A DNA stretch of 64,000 nt from Candidatus Mesenet endosymbiont of Phosphuga atrata (GCF_964020175.1 NZ_OZ026541.1:930001-994000), one strand, 5' to 3'. Numbered from the stretch's first letter, positions 9,788 to 19,569 are shown. Program-made: numbers and translations. Notes: generated by a model not told the origin, from the letters alone.

Positions 9788-11746
9788 ATGTTGCTCTTAT
9801 TAAAAGGGGTAACAGATGAACAGATAGGAGGTTTTCATTTAGCATCTAATATGGAGAAGGCAGATAAATTTGATGATATAGTCTTTAAGTATGAATACAG
9901 GGAAGGAATAACAGAAAAGTCAAAGATAGTTTTTCTCCAGGCTAAACATAAAATTGATCAAAAGGGTATTAATATAAACAGCTTACTTTCAGACTCAGAG
10001 TCAGGAGATTTTAGTTTAAAGAAGTACTTCATCTCTTACCGTAAAATTAAGCAACAATTTTCAGAAACAAAAGGTCCAGTATTTAGCAGTAAGTTTGAAG
10101 ACTCTGAGTTTATTATTTATACTAATGCTCCTTTCGTTAGCACTGATAGTAGTATCAAAGAAGGGAATATAGATCAAAATGACTTTTTCAGAATATCAGA
10201 TTCGCAAAGCAAGTATTATCAACTTGAATGTAATAGTAATGAAAAAGAAAAAAAAGAAAAAATAGTAAATCTTTTAAAAAATTCATCAGACAGTAGAAGG
10301 TTAGCAAAAGAGCTAGTTCAGTCTATTTCTTCTGGAAAGGGAATAGATATGCAAAAGGATACCTTTCAAAGCTATCATATAGCACTTCAAGGAAAAGTGA
10401 TTGAAAAAATAGATGATAAATTAGAAGGAAAGTTAAGCGATAATTTCTTGAATGATGATGTAAGTTTATCTTCGGAAGATAAGGAATTTAGAAGAGTCTT
10501 TTTAGAAGAAGCAGGAAAAGTTTTTAAGAAACAAGGGAATGAACTAAAGCAGGAGTTACAGAATAAAGTTATAAAATTATCTAACAAGTTTGGTGTTAAT
10601 AGTGGCAGTGAAAATTTAGAATTACCAAATGATGATCCTGTTACTGAAGATGAAATTAAAGATTTTTTAAATAAGTTTAAGCTCTTTGCAAGCCAACCAA
10701 GTGAAAAGGATCTAGAGAAAATCATCAAAGATAAAGTAAAAGAGGCATATAAAGTAGAGCAACAAGATATAGATTCTGTTTTTTCTGATGTTGAATATAG
10801 AGTAAAAAAATGGTGGCAAAGTGGAAATAATTACCTTAAAAAGGACAACAAATTCTTTGAGAATGCAGCAAGGATTTCAATTAATTTTGACGTAAAAGAA
10901 CCTGTAACTTTGTTTACTGGGAGAATTAGGGAATTAGAAGATTTACATAAAATACTACAAGATGGAGGTGAAGCAGTAATATCACAGATGGCTTCTGTAA
11001 CAGGTCTTGGTGGTATAGGTAAAAGTGAATTGGCTAGGAAATACATTAGCGAACACAATAAAGACTACGATAATAACGTTATTTGGGTAAATGCTGATAA
11101 TTATTTAACCATTGCAGAGTCTTTTCGTAGATTAGCACAAGATAAATTACGAATCAGTACTATAGATGAAAATGGTAAGGAAAAAGAAATCAAACTTATT
11201 GTTGAAGATGTATATCGTTTTTTTGCTAAAAGGCATAGAAGAAGTCTTTTTGTTTTTGATAACGCTGGAAAGCATAAAGCTGTTAGAGAAGTGGAAGAAG
11301 CTGAAGGTGTAGATAAATTCTTGCCATCTGGTCCTAATAAGCCTCACGTTCTTATCACTTCCCGTGATCAGGAATGGGGAGAAATAAAGTCATTACCGTT
11401 AGGTGTATTTACTGAAGAGGAAGCTATAGAATTTATAAAAAAAGCGCTTAAGGATGTAGTTGAGTTAGAGGAGAATGAAGTCAAAAGACTAGCAGAAGAA
11501 TTACAGTATTTGCTTTTAGCTCTAAGACAAGCTGTAGCTTATATTAAAGTGGAAAATCAGGGATTAAATAAATGGGAAGAAGGAAAATTCACAATAGGTA
11601 GTTATTTGGAGCAATTTAAAGAAAAGGCAAATGAATTATTGAATAGAGAATCAAGCGAGACTCGTGACCGCTACACCAAAACTGTAATGACAACTTGGCA
11701 AATTACAATCGACAAAATAAAGCAAAAAAAAAGTACGTGGGGGTGA
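9788..11746 (+). CDS. STAND NTPase: nuclease-like N-terminus plus NB-ARC (5' half of split giant gene)
   Basis: A 652-residue N-terminal half of a split multidomain gene. Residues 28-55 contain FDDIVF and, about 20 residues later, FLQAKHK. This D...QxK pattern is that of PD-(D/E)xK nuclease-like domains found at the N-terminus of some STAND proteins. Residues about 370-620 form an NB-ARC NTPase with Walker A GLGGIGKS at 406-413, Walker B RSLFVFDNA around Asp491, and the sensor-like VLITSRDQEW. Codons upstream of the ATG are open back to TAG at 9713, and their translation (KGAAGIEGQLCEI) looks conserved. The original start may therefore have been lost at the IS200 remnant. The frame ends at TGA 11744-11746, just after a nine-A run (11724-11732). 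Deleting one A joins it to the next feature. Confidence 0.75.
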   Translation: MLLLLKGVTDEQIGGFHLASNMEKADKFDDIVFKYEYREGITEKSKIVFLQAKHKIDQKGININSLLSDSESGDFSLKKYFISYRKIKQQFSETKGPVFSSKFEDSEFIIYTNAPFVSTDSSIKEGNIDQNDFFRISDSQSKYYQLECNSNEKEKKEKIVNLLKNSSDSRRLAKELVQSISSGKGIDMQKDTFQSYHIALQGKVIEKIDDKLEGKLSDNFLNDDVSLSSEDKEFRRVFLEEAGKVFKKQGNELKQELQNKVIKLSNKFGVNSGSENLELPNDDPVTEDEIKDFLNKFKLFASQPSEKDLEKIIKDKVKEAYKVEQQDIDSVFSDVEYRVKKWWQSGNNYLKKDNKFFENAARISINFDVKEPVTLFTGRIRELEDLHKILQDGGEAVISQMASVTGLGGIGKSELARKYISEHNKDYDNNVIWVNADNYLTIAESFRRLAQDKLRISTIDENGKEKEIKLIVEDVYRFFAKRHRRSLFVFDNAGKHKAVREVEEAEGVDKFLPSGPNKPHVLITSRDQEWGEIKSLPLGVFTEEEAIEFIKKALKDVVELEENEVKRLAEELQYLLLALRQAVAYIKVENQGLNKWEEGKFTIGSYLEQFKEKANELLNRESSETRDRYTKTVMTTWQITIDKIKQKKSTWG

Positions 11747-11879
11747 ACAGGCTCTAGAAATATTAGATGTTACAGCTTATCTTGCTCCTGATAAAATTCC
11801 AGTAGATGAGATATTCTCAAAATTAATAGATGATGAAGAGGTAAGGCACAATGCTGTTGAACTGCTTGATCAATATTCC

Positions 11880-14800
11880 ATGGCTGATTTAGACGGTGGA
11901 AAGCTAAACATACATAGGTTAGTACAGCAAGTAATAAGGATAAAATTAGGAGAGGGCAATGAAGAAGAAAAGGTTGTAGAGAAAGCTCTAGGATTGTTTA
12001 GAAGTAGTATAAATTCAAATAGTGTAGATCACGCTGTGTCTGCTTGGGATCATGCGAAGAAATACAATGAGTTAGTAAAGGAATTCAGTAAATTACCAAG
12101 TCAAATCATTGGTAAGTTAGATGATTCTGTAAGATATGAAGAAGCTTATTTGTTTGGGATGGAAGCGTTAAAGTCACTAAAAGCTATATTGGGATCAGAT
12201 CATCATGATGCTTTAGCTATAGAGTATAGTATAGCCTTAACACTTAAAAATCAAGGTAAATACAATGAGGCGCTGCAAGTCTATCATAAGGTTTATGAAA
12301 AAAGAAGGGAAAAATTAGGAGAAAGTCATCCTGATACAAGAAAAACAAAGGATAATATAGATAGGCTTTCTCAACTTCTAGGATCTTCAGGAGGGCATGA
12401 AATGCAAATGGCTGAATGTCTACCGAACAGCAGAAGAAAAAGAGAAGCTAAAAATGAATGCTTATTCACTTGGGAAGATGTGGATGAATTTAATAAGGAG
12501 AAAGATAAGAAAAGAGATTTAAGTAAGATTAATATCGATAGTGGGAAGTTCATTCATTACCTTAAAGATCTACCAGAGGGAAAGCGCACTCAGCTGATTC
12601 AATTAGCAGGTGAAGTTCGAGTTACGGGTAAGTCTCAAGGTTTGATTCATAAGCTTACTAATAACAGAAGGGTTATGAGCCATTTAGCTAGAGTAGGAAA
12701 AATCTCTGGTATGACTATGCATGGCATGATGGCTAAAAACGTTTTAGCTGATTTTTTTAATGGAGATTATCAAGGCGTAGCAATTAATGTTGGTTTTATA
12801 GCAGGTGGTCAAGGATTTGCTAAAGTTGCTGAAGCCGCATCTATGAAAGGACTCAAATTAGCTTCAGAAGGAAAGTTGTTACTTGGCAGATCTTTAAAAG
12901 CAGCATCTCCTTTCCTTGCTCGTGGTACTTCTGCCTTTGTTGTCTATGATCTAGTAAATCAGGTGAAAGCATTTAAAAATGGCACTGAAGAAGCACTAAT
13001 TGGTGTAATAGGAGATAGTATCTATCTTGGTGTTGATGCTGCAGAGATTGGTATAGAAATTGCTGAAGCTTTTGAGGTATTAGAAGGAGTATCAAGTGTT
13101 ACTGGATCTATAGGAGCAACAATTGGAGCTGTGGTATTTGTTGGCACTGATATTTACATAGCAGTAAAAAGAGTTGATAAAATTGATCAGATTATTCATC
13201 TCAAAGGAAACGAAAGATTTATTGAAGGGTTACGTGCATTTATCGGTATGCAACCTGAACAATATATAGAAGAATTAATGGAAGAAAAACAACTTTATAA
13301 TCAGTTAGTTAAGCAAGGATTTGAGTATCTACAGCAACATAGTGATATTCAAGGATATGTTTTCTCTACTGGTAAATCGGTGGTGGGTTCTTGTAATAAG
13401 ATATTACAGAGCAAAAGCATATGTGTTAGTGGAGGGTTTAATGGTTGTGTCAGATCACGTACAGTTACAAGTTACACTGAGAAATGCACAACTAAGTTTG
13501 AAGAAGATTTAGATAATACAGTTGTGTTGGATGAAAAAAGAGCTGATATAAAATGGAGCAGAGCAAAACCAGATAATCCAAGAGGAAGTCAGTTATTTTG
13601 TTTGCCACAGGGTAATTATCGTTTTGCTCCAAGTTATGGGTCTTACTTATGTAAAAGTGCAATTGGCATCACTGACTTATCTGCTAATAAGACAGGAAGT
13701 TATACCCTCATTAACTTAGGAGAAGGTGATGATTATGCAAAAGGGTTTATAGATAGTTCAAATATCTTTGTAGTGAATAATGGATCTAAAAAATATTTTG
13801 GTGGTAATAAAGATGATATATTTATTGTCCATGGAACTCATGTAAAAGGATATTTTTATGGAGAAAGTGGAATGAATACTCTAGATCTTACATCATTTGC
13901 TCCAGAAGAAGGATCTATAGATGTAAAATTACATATAGGACAAGTTGAAGATTATTTTCAAAATAATGCTTTTGGAATGAGTCGAATAAATAAGTTCTTG
14001 GGTAGAAAAACTAAAGCAGATCAAGTGTTTATTGCGTGTGATGGTGCTAATGATGTTAAGTTCGTCGATGGACAAGGTGGGAGTGATGAGTTTATAGATC
14101 ACATAAACATATATGACAAAGATTGTGCCTACGAAATGCAGATAGTGGTAAGGCCTAACACTGTTATATACAATCGTGCAATAGAAGGGGATTTTCACTA
14201 TATTGTACCATATGCACTTGGTAGTGCTAAAGTTGATTTCGTTTATACTGCTAAAGCATTGAACTTAAATAATACTTTTGCATTTGAGTATGAACCTGCT
14301 CAGATAAAGAGTATAGATGCAAGGAATGTAAATGTACTAAATAAGACTTCACATATAATTACTTTTAATTTTTCACCAATGTCAGATAAAGAATTTAATA
14401 TTACAATCTCTGGAGCAAGTAACCCTTCTTATAGACTAGGTAATAATACTGAAATAAAAGTAGGAAATAAGGGCAACCTTTATATGCTTGAGAATATTAA
14501 TAAGTCTGTTGATGAAATTATAAAGGATTACTTAGTTGTAGCAAACCGACTAAATAAAATGTCATTCTTTATGCAATCACTATTAAGCAATGAAACTGTT
14601 GTAATAGGAAGTGGAAATTACGAGATAATACATAACAACCCACTACATAAAAGTCATTTAGTAGGTAATGGTGGTGAAAATGTATATGTAATCGATTCTA
14701 AATATAAAGCACTTGAAGTCAACAAGCTACCTTTACCTGAAGTTACGATTTACAACTTTGATTCAGAAAGTTCAGTAGATACGATTGACTTAAGAAATTT

Positions 14801-16268
14801 AGTACAGCAAGCAAAAAGTAAGTTCTCAAATAATTTTGAATTACAAGTTCTAAAATCTGCAAATAATTTATTATTAAAAGCAACAGTAACTGAAGTAAAG
14901 CCAATAGAAGATTTATCTGTGAGTAAGATGAAAAAACATGAGTATTTTACTGTGAAGTTAAAAGATGGGGTTAATTGGTATAACAAGACTCATGTGATTG
15001 TGGATAGCGCTCCTATGAAAATCAACTTGGATAACAATGAGTGGAGTTTAAAACCACAGCCTTTAATATTTGAAAAGGATAAAGAAGTTATTGTTGTAAC
15101 AAGTCAAGATGTAGAAGAAAACACAGAACTAATAATACCTAAAAGAGCAGGAAATTACACGTTTGTTCGTGACCATGGTGTTAATCTAATAATAACTAAC
15201 ACTTTTGATGCTGATATCACTAAAGAAGATTTCTGTACAATTACACTCAGTAAGTTTTATAAAGAACCTAAAATGGAAACATTATCTATAAAGTTTACCG
15301 ATAAGGAAATAATCTTAAAAGATCATCAAGAACAAATAAGTATTGCAAGAGACGTAAATGTTGTAAAAAAAGAACATAAGGATCAAGTCTATAATGATGT
15401 TTTCAATCATACAAAAAGCAGTCCAGAAGTTACGTCATCTAATCAACTTATGGCCCATAAGCATAGGCACAAACAGCAAACTCGTCATCGTCGTAGTGAG
15501 AATATTACAAGTAGTGCAGCAAGACCATCTTCATGGATAAATAGTTGTATTGCATGGATGAAAGCAAAAAGTAGTTTGTTAACGTCAAGCATAATTAATC
15601 CTATAGGTAGGTGGTTAATTGATGATCAAGACATTAATGCTTCTAGTAAAAACAAATCTTATGATTCTGTAACCCAAAATAACTTAAAAGCAGTAGACTT
15701 TTCACAGATTGATGTAAATGGAACAATATTATTAGCAGATGTTTTACTAGCTAAGAGAGGTAAAAGACAAATATATGCTTCTTCAATGGATCAAGGTTTA
15801 TCTCAATCGCAAACATTGAGTAGTACATTGAATATTGGGCGAGTATTTAAAGAGGCAGTAAAAAAAGCTGCATTAAAAAGTGGTATATCGGAACGTCGAT
15901 TAAATATTGATTTTGTAGAAATAGAGAAGATGGAAAAAGAGATTAACAATAAAATTGTAAGAGGTAGATTTGATGAAATTTCTAAGATTTTAAAATCATA
16001 CGCAGAGAAAGCTTGTCCTAGAACAGAAAAAGGATCTGCAGGTATGTTAAGTCCAAAGAAATTTAATAAGTTTATGGCTGAGTTCAATAATCTATCTTTA
16101 GATCAATCAATGCAGAAAATTCTGTATAATAGTAAAAATAATGTACTAGAAGATAATGGTGTACAAAAACAGCAAAGAAATTCTAATTTAGAAAATAAGA
16201 AGCCTAAAAGCTATCTAGACAATATTGCTACTCAAGGTTATTTAACTCAAGTTAGGGATTTAATGTAA
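11880..16268 (+). CDS. TPR and toxin-like C-terminal half of split giant gene
   Basis: Coding sequence in this frame really begins at about 11733 (VRGGEQALEILDVTAYLAPD), directly after the frameshift; the first ATG is at 11880. Residues 1-35 resemble the end of an NB-ARC module (LNIHRLVQQVIRIKL). Residues 87-160 are kinesin-light-chain-type TPRs (ALTLKNQGKYNEALQVYHKV). A glycine-rich hydrophobic region spans residues about 295-440 and resembles pore or translocation segments of large toxins. Degenerate glycine/aspartate repeats (LGEGDD, FGGNKDD, DGQGGSDE) occupy about 615-740. Three furin-like basic sites occur: RRKR at 185-188, RHRR at 1202-1205 and RGKR at 1293-1296. The C-terminus (SSWINSCIAWMKAKSS) resembles latrotoxin-C-terminal-type proteins of the WO eukaryotic association module. 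That likeness comes from memory of the family and is an inference. Joined to the first half, the protein would be 2159 residues. Confidence 0.75.
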   Translation: MADLDGGKLNIHRLVQQVIRIKLGEGNEEEKVVEKALGLFRSSINSNSVDHAVSAWDHAKKYNELVKEFSKLPSQIIGKLDDSVRYEEAYLFGMEALKSLKAILGSDHHDALAIEYSIALTLKNQGKYNEALQVYHKVYEKRREKLGESHPDTRKTKDNIDRLSQLLGSSGGHEMQMAECLPNSRRKREAKNECLFTWEDVDEFNKEKDKKRDLSKINIDSGKFIHYLKDLPEGKRTQLIQLAGEVRVTGKSQGLIHKLTNNRRVMSHLARVGKISGMTMHGMMAKNVLADFFNGDYQGVAINVGFIAGGQGFAKVAEAASMKGLKLASEGKLLLGRSLKAASPFLARGTSAFVVYDLVNQVKAFKNGTEEALIGVIGDSIYLGVDAAEIGIEIAEAFEVLEGVSSVTGSIGATIGAVVFVGTDIYIAVKRVDKIDQIIHLKGNERFIEGLRAFIGMQPEQYIEELMEEKQLYNQLVKQGFEYLQQHSDIQGYVFSTGKSVVGSCNKILQSKSICVSGGFNGCVRSRTVTSYTEKCTTKFEEDLDNTVVLDEKRADIKWSRAKPDNPRGSQLFCLPQGNYRFAPSYGSYLCKSAIGITDLSANKTGSYTLINLGEGDDYAKGFIDSSNIFVVNNGSKKYFGGNKDDIFIVHGTHVKGYFYGESGMNTLDLTSFAPEEGSIDVKLHIGQVEDYFQNNAFGMSRINKFLGRKTKADQVFIACDGANDVKFVDGQGGSDEFIDHINIYDKDCAYEMQIVVRPNTVIYNRAIEGDFHYIVPYALGSAKVDFVYTAKALNLNNTFAFEYEPAQIKSIDARNVNVLNKTSHIITFNFSPMSDKEFNITISGASNPSYRLGNNTEIKVGNKGNLYMLENINKSVDEIIKDYLVVANRLNKMSFFMQSLLSNETVVIGSGNYEIIHNNPLHKSHLVGNGGENVYVIDSKYKALEVNKLPLPEVTIYNFDSESSVDTIDLRNLVQQAKSKFSNNFELQVLKSANNLLLKATVTEVKPIEDLSVSKMKKHEYFTVKLKDGVNWYNKTHVIVDSAPMKINLDNNEWSLKPQPLIFEKDKEVIVVTSQDVEENTELIIPKRAGNYTFVRDHGVNLIITNTFDADITKEDFCTITLSKFYKEPKMETLSIKFTDKEIILKDHQEQISIARDVNVVKKEHKDQVYNDVFNHTKSSPEVTSSNQLMAHKHRHKQQTRHRRSENITSSAARPSSWINSCIAWMKAKSSLLTSSIINPIGRWLIDDQDINASSKNKSYDSVTQNNLKAVDFSQIDVNGTILLADVLLAKRGKRQIYASSMDQGLSQSQTLSSTLNIGRVFKEAVKKAALKSGISERRLNIDFVEIEKMEKEINNKIVRGRFDEISKILKSYAEKACPRTEKGSAGMLSPKKFNKFMAEFNNLSLDQSMQKILYNSKNNVLEDNGVQKQQRNSNLENKKPKSYLDNIATQGYLTQVRDLM

Positions 16269-16439
16269 TAAAAGAAGGTGTATGATTACTAAAGGTAGAG
16301 CCAACTGATTTATGCAAATTAATCTCAGACCTACTTAGGTAACATATGCCTTAAAGTGTGTTATTCATAGAGATTGTTATAACTGATTTGTCAGATTAAG
16401 TCTGAACCTGAAATACGTGTCCAAATTTTTACTTCATCT

Positions 16440-16599
16440 TACATTTTTATTGTAACAATCTATGCAAGTCACACATAAAAAATTTTGTCCTATTAAACTA
16501 AGATCTCCTCATCTCAATGGGAAATGCACTGATTTGGATGACTAACATTGAACTTGATGACCTTAGGCTTAAGGAGGAATTAGATTATTGGGAATTTTA
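16440..16599 (+). pseudogene. Integrase-core transposase remnant (IS481-like), cut by the next element
   Basis: Broken translation gives PIKLRSPHLNGK at about 16492-16527 and LDDLRLKEELDYWEF at about 16554-16598. These match the end of an rve-type integrase core (..RHPQLNGKVER.., ..ELEEWQxYYN..). The similarity stops exactly where the IS256-type inverted repeat begins, so the later element appears to have inserted into this one. The sequence from 16269 to 16440 shows no gene. Confidence 0.45.
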
Positions 16600-16625
16600 G
16601 GGAGTGTTCAACAAACTGTGTCAAA
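16600..16625 (+). repeat. Left terminal inverted repeat of the IS256-type element
   Basis: 26 bases beginning GGGAGTGTTCAACAAACTGT, perfectly complementary to 17711-17736. Confidence 0.9.
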
Positions 16626-17710
16626 CAAGAAAAATATTAATATAAAACATGGAATGAACGAAAAAACATCGAATAAAAACAGTGGATTAGTAGACTATAA
16701 AGAGTTAGAAAACAACATATTATCGTCCATCCGAGAAACTAACTGGAAAAGGAGGAACTGCTAATCAAAAAGTTACTAGAGGCTAGTTTAGAAGGTGAAA
16801 TACCTATCAAATGAAGATGAAGAAAATAATCATAGGAATGGCAAAAGTTCAAAGACTATATATACAGATGCAGACTCATTTGAGCTTTCGAGATAGGGAT
16901 GGAAGTTTTGAGCCACAAAAAAAAGACAGACATCCTGAACTTGAAGCAAAAATTCTTAGTATGTTTGCCAGCGGTATGAGTTACAAAGATCGCATATTGA
17001 AGAAATTTATGACCACAAGATATCGGCAGCAGAAATATCAATGACAAATTACTACCAACGAATGGCGTAACTGCAATCTGTATATCCAATAGTATTCATA
17101 TGTTTTTTAAAGTCAAAGAGGATGCGTAAGTAAATGTATGTATAACATACTAGGTATAGATCAAAATGGCAGAAAAGAAGTATTGGGCTTTTATCTGGCT
17201 GATAGTGAGTTCTGGCTTAGTGTATTAAATGATCTCAAAGTGTGGAATCGTTGCCTGTGTAGATGGACTAAAAAGCTTTCCATAAACAACGTATTTCCCA
17301 ACGCAGAAGTGCAATTGTGTATAATGCATCAGATAAACTAAAATATGTATCCAGCAAAATGAATGATTTGAAGAAAAGCTTCAAATAGAGAAATAGCTGA
17401 AAATTTGAGCTGGAAGAAAAATGGGAATTTCCATGGTAGTGAAATCATGGCAAAATAATTGGGAAACTGGCTATTTTAAGTACTCAGATCCTGTTAGGAG
17501 GCTACTACCAATCCAATTGAAATAGGCAAATCAGGAAATTCACTAAAACCAAGGGCTCTTTTACCAGTACAAATGCTTTGTACAAGCAGGTATATTGTGC
17601 TATAAAAAAGGTAGAGCAAAATTGGACTATACCAAATTGGGCTTTAACTATCTCTCAACTTGATATTTTCTTTCCTAATAGATTGAAAATTCAGTTGAAT
17701 TAAAATATGG

Positions 17711-17736
17711 TTTGACACAGTTTGTTGAACACTCCC
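17711..17736 (-). repeat. Right terminal inverted repeat of the IS256-type element
   Basis: 26 bases beginning TTTGACACAGTTTGTTGAAC, the exact reverse complement of 16600-16625. Confidence 0.9.
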
Positions 17737-17805
17737 CATTTAACTCAAGGATCTAATGCAATAGCAGAGGAGCATTACTAAACTGACATAAAATTAATCT
17801 TGTAC

Positions 17806-18723
17806 CTATTTAACCACCTGTAATTTTTTGATCTCATCTAAAGATAAGCCAGTAAACTTGACAATAGTATTGACATCAACATTATTAGCCAGCATTGTTT
17901 TTGCCACTTCAATTTTCCCTTGGAGAGTACCGATTTGGATGCCCTTTTCTTGACCGATTTGGATGCCTTGTTCATGACCGACCTTAAGACCTTCATCGAA
18001 TTTTTCAGCTAGAGCAGCAATCTCATCCATGAGACGTTTTTTCCTTTGCTCATAAGCTAATAACTCTTCTTCTGACCAATTAAACTTATTCATCTCTTCA
18101 TAAGCACGTTTTATTATTACGTCACTACCAACTATTTTATCTAAGTCCTCCTCTCTTGTTTCCGCTGCATATTTAAAGAAATAACACCACTTTTCTACTA
18201 CATTATCCAGTTGATCTTCTTTGGTTTTCTTGAATTTTGGTAGTTCTATGAATACAAAGTAAAAATCCTTTAAGTCATGCTCAAAGCTATCCTTATCCAA
18301 AATAACATGATTTGATTTGTACTCAGCCTTATCTGGAAAAATAATACAATCAGCAACAGCTATAAAGATAATTTCCTTGAGATTATGGTACTCATCTCCT
18401 TGATCAGCTTGACCTGAATAGGCTTTAGCAGCATAATATTGGGCACGTTTTTCAAAGCCTTTGGTTTTAGTGAATTGCATTTCGACAATATACCTTAAGC
18501 CTTGAGAATCCTTACACAAAATATCAACAATACTTTGCTTTTTTGAAGCAATCTCAGGATCTAAAACAGTAGTTAAGAATTCAACTTCTAAAATTGCACC
18601 TAAACCAGTAAAACCTAAGATATCATTGAGAAAGTGAATGAGAATATCTTTATTCTTTTCAGTGCCGAATATCCTTTTAAAGGCGATATCATTGCGTGCA
18701 TCGAGAAACTTAGAGAGAGCCAT
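17806..18723 (-). CDS. Rpn-family (PD-(D/E)xK) recombination-promoting nuclease / putative transposase
   Basis: A 305-residue member of the family once called putative transposase YhgA-like/TIGR01784. The N-terminus has the family signature DARNDIAFKRIFGTEKNKDI. The nuclease-like acidic pair lies in VDILCKDSQG...YIVEMQ, with the D and ExQ about residues 67-82. Related Rpn proteins promote RecA-independent recombination in E. coli. The C-terminus carries short tandem units (GHEQGIQIGQEKGIQIGTLQG), as is common in this family. These genes are numerous in Wolbachia and often lie beside mobile DNA, as here. The frame is intact and full length, so it may be functional. Confidence 0.85.
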   Translation of the reverse strand: MALSKFLDARNDIAFKRIFGTEKNKDILIHFLNDILGFTGLGAILEVEFLTTVLDPEIASKKQSIVDILCKDSQGLRYIVEMQFTKTKGFEKRAQYYAAKAYSGQADQGDEYHNLKEIIFIAVADCIIFPDKAEYKSNHVILDKDSFEHDLKDFYFVFIELPKFKKTKEDQLDNVVEKWCYFFKYAAETREEDLDKIVGSDVIIKRAYEEMNKFNWSEEELLAYEQRKKRLMDEIAALAEKFDEGLKVGHEQGIQIGQEKGIQIGTLQGKIEVAKTMLANNVDVNTIVKFTGLSLDEIKKLQVVK

Positions 18724-18829
18724 AACTTATAAGAAGTAAAACGATAAGAAATTAACTATAAATTATATACTATATTTTTACTTTTAGCAACTTCTTTAGA
18801 TGTTTTATTCTTCCTCTATAGACTCAGTT

Positions 18830-19400
18830 GAAACCAAACTGTGTTCAAAAGCAGTACCATAACTGAGCAACAATTGTATAATCTCTTTATTTTTTGAGCT
18901 ATATCCAAAGCTGTCATTCTAAATAAATATTTGCTTAGTAAGAATTCAACGATTCTTTTTTAATTACGGCAAGATGTAGAATCGTATTCTCCATGAGCAT
19001 TAACATTAGCATTATTTTGTAATAGAATCTCTACAACGTTTTCACAATTATTTAAAACTGCAATGTGCAGTTAAATCTTTATCTATCGCATCAACATATC
19101 CACCACTTTTTATGAGAGTATTTCCCCAGCAGTCCTCATATCTGCACCATTTTTTATCAACAATTTCTTCATAGCCAGGTTTAATAGAATAGTGTAAAAT
19201 ATTTTTTTAGCACCATTAAGCAAAAGAATATTTAAATGGCTATTTTTACTAATAAAGCCATTTCTATCTCTCTTAATACCTTTTTTTACTAAAAATTCTT
19301 TTTCCAGTTATGTTTAGCAGCCAGATGAAACAGTTTTAAACCAAATATACTGTTAACCAGAGGGTATAATTAATATATTTACCTTCTTTCTCGCAATAGC
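18830..19400 (-). pseudogene. Ankyrin-repeat gene remnant
   Basis: The minus strand in several frames shows degenerate ankyrin units: LFHLAAKHNW near 19300-19340, an INILLLNGA-like piece near 19215, and LHIAVLNNCENVVEILLQNN near 19010-19080. Frameshifts and stops (for example within 19060-19130) leave no usable frame. It marks the edge of the decayed phage-like region. Confidence 0.6.
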
Positions 19401-19569
19401 ATTTATCAATCCCCATACTGACCTCTATAGAGCATTATACACTAAAACATGTACTCTTCAGGGTTAGGATAGTATTAATATTTAGCAAGAGAAATGTTTA
19501 AGAGCAATACTCTTTATACGAGAAATTTAAAACACTTCTAGTGCTGGATTTAGTAAAAATCTATAACAT

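Larger units (their letters stand above)
16600..17736 (+). mobile_element. IS256-family insertion sequence remnant with intact terminal repeats
   Basis: A 1137-base element bounded by perfect 26-base inverted repeats. The mutator/IS256-type transposase inside is fragmented. An N-terminal piece (DRDGSFEPQKKDRHPELEAK, SGMSYKD) lies at 16811-17044. The catalytic region (YNILGIDQNGRKEVLGFYLA ... FPNAEVQLCIMHQI) lies at 17138-17341. A C-terminal piece in mixed frames (KYSDPVRR, TNPIE, NWALTISQLDIFF-like) lies at 17480-17690. Many stops and frameshifts make it inactive. Eight-base flanks differ (16592-16599 against 17737-17744), so no target-site duplication is visible. Confidence 0.85.

Noticed and set aside
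9788..16268. Reading the giant gene as a complete cifA-cifB toxin-antidote operon
   Set aside because: No upstream cifA-like gene is visible, and the domain order only partly recalls CifB. The resemblance is reported as a finding, not a call.
16592..17744. Target-site duplication of the IS256-type element
   Set aside because: The eight bases on either side differ, so no duplication can be claimed.
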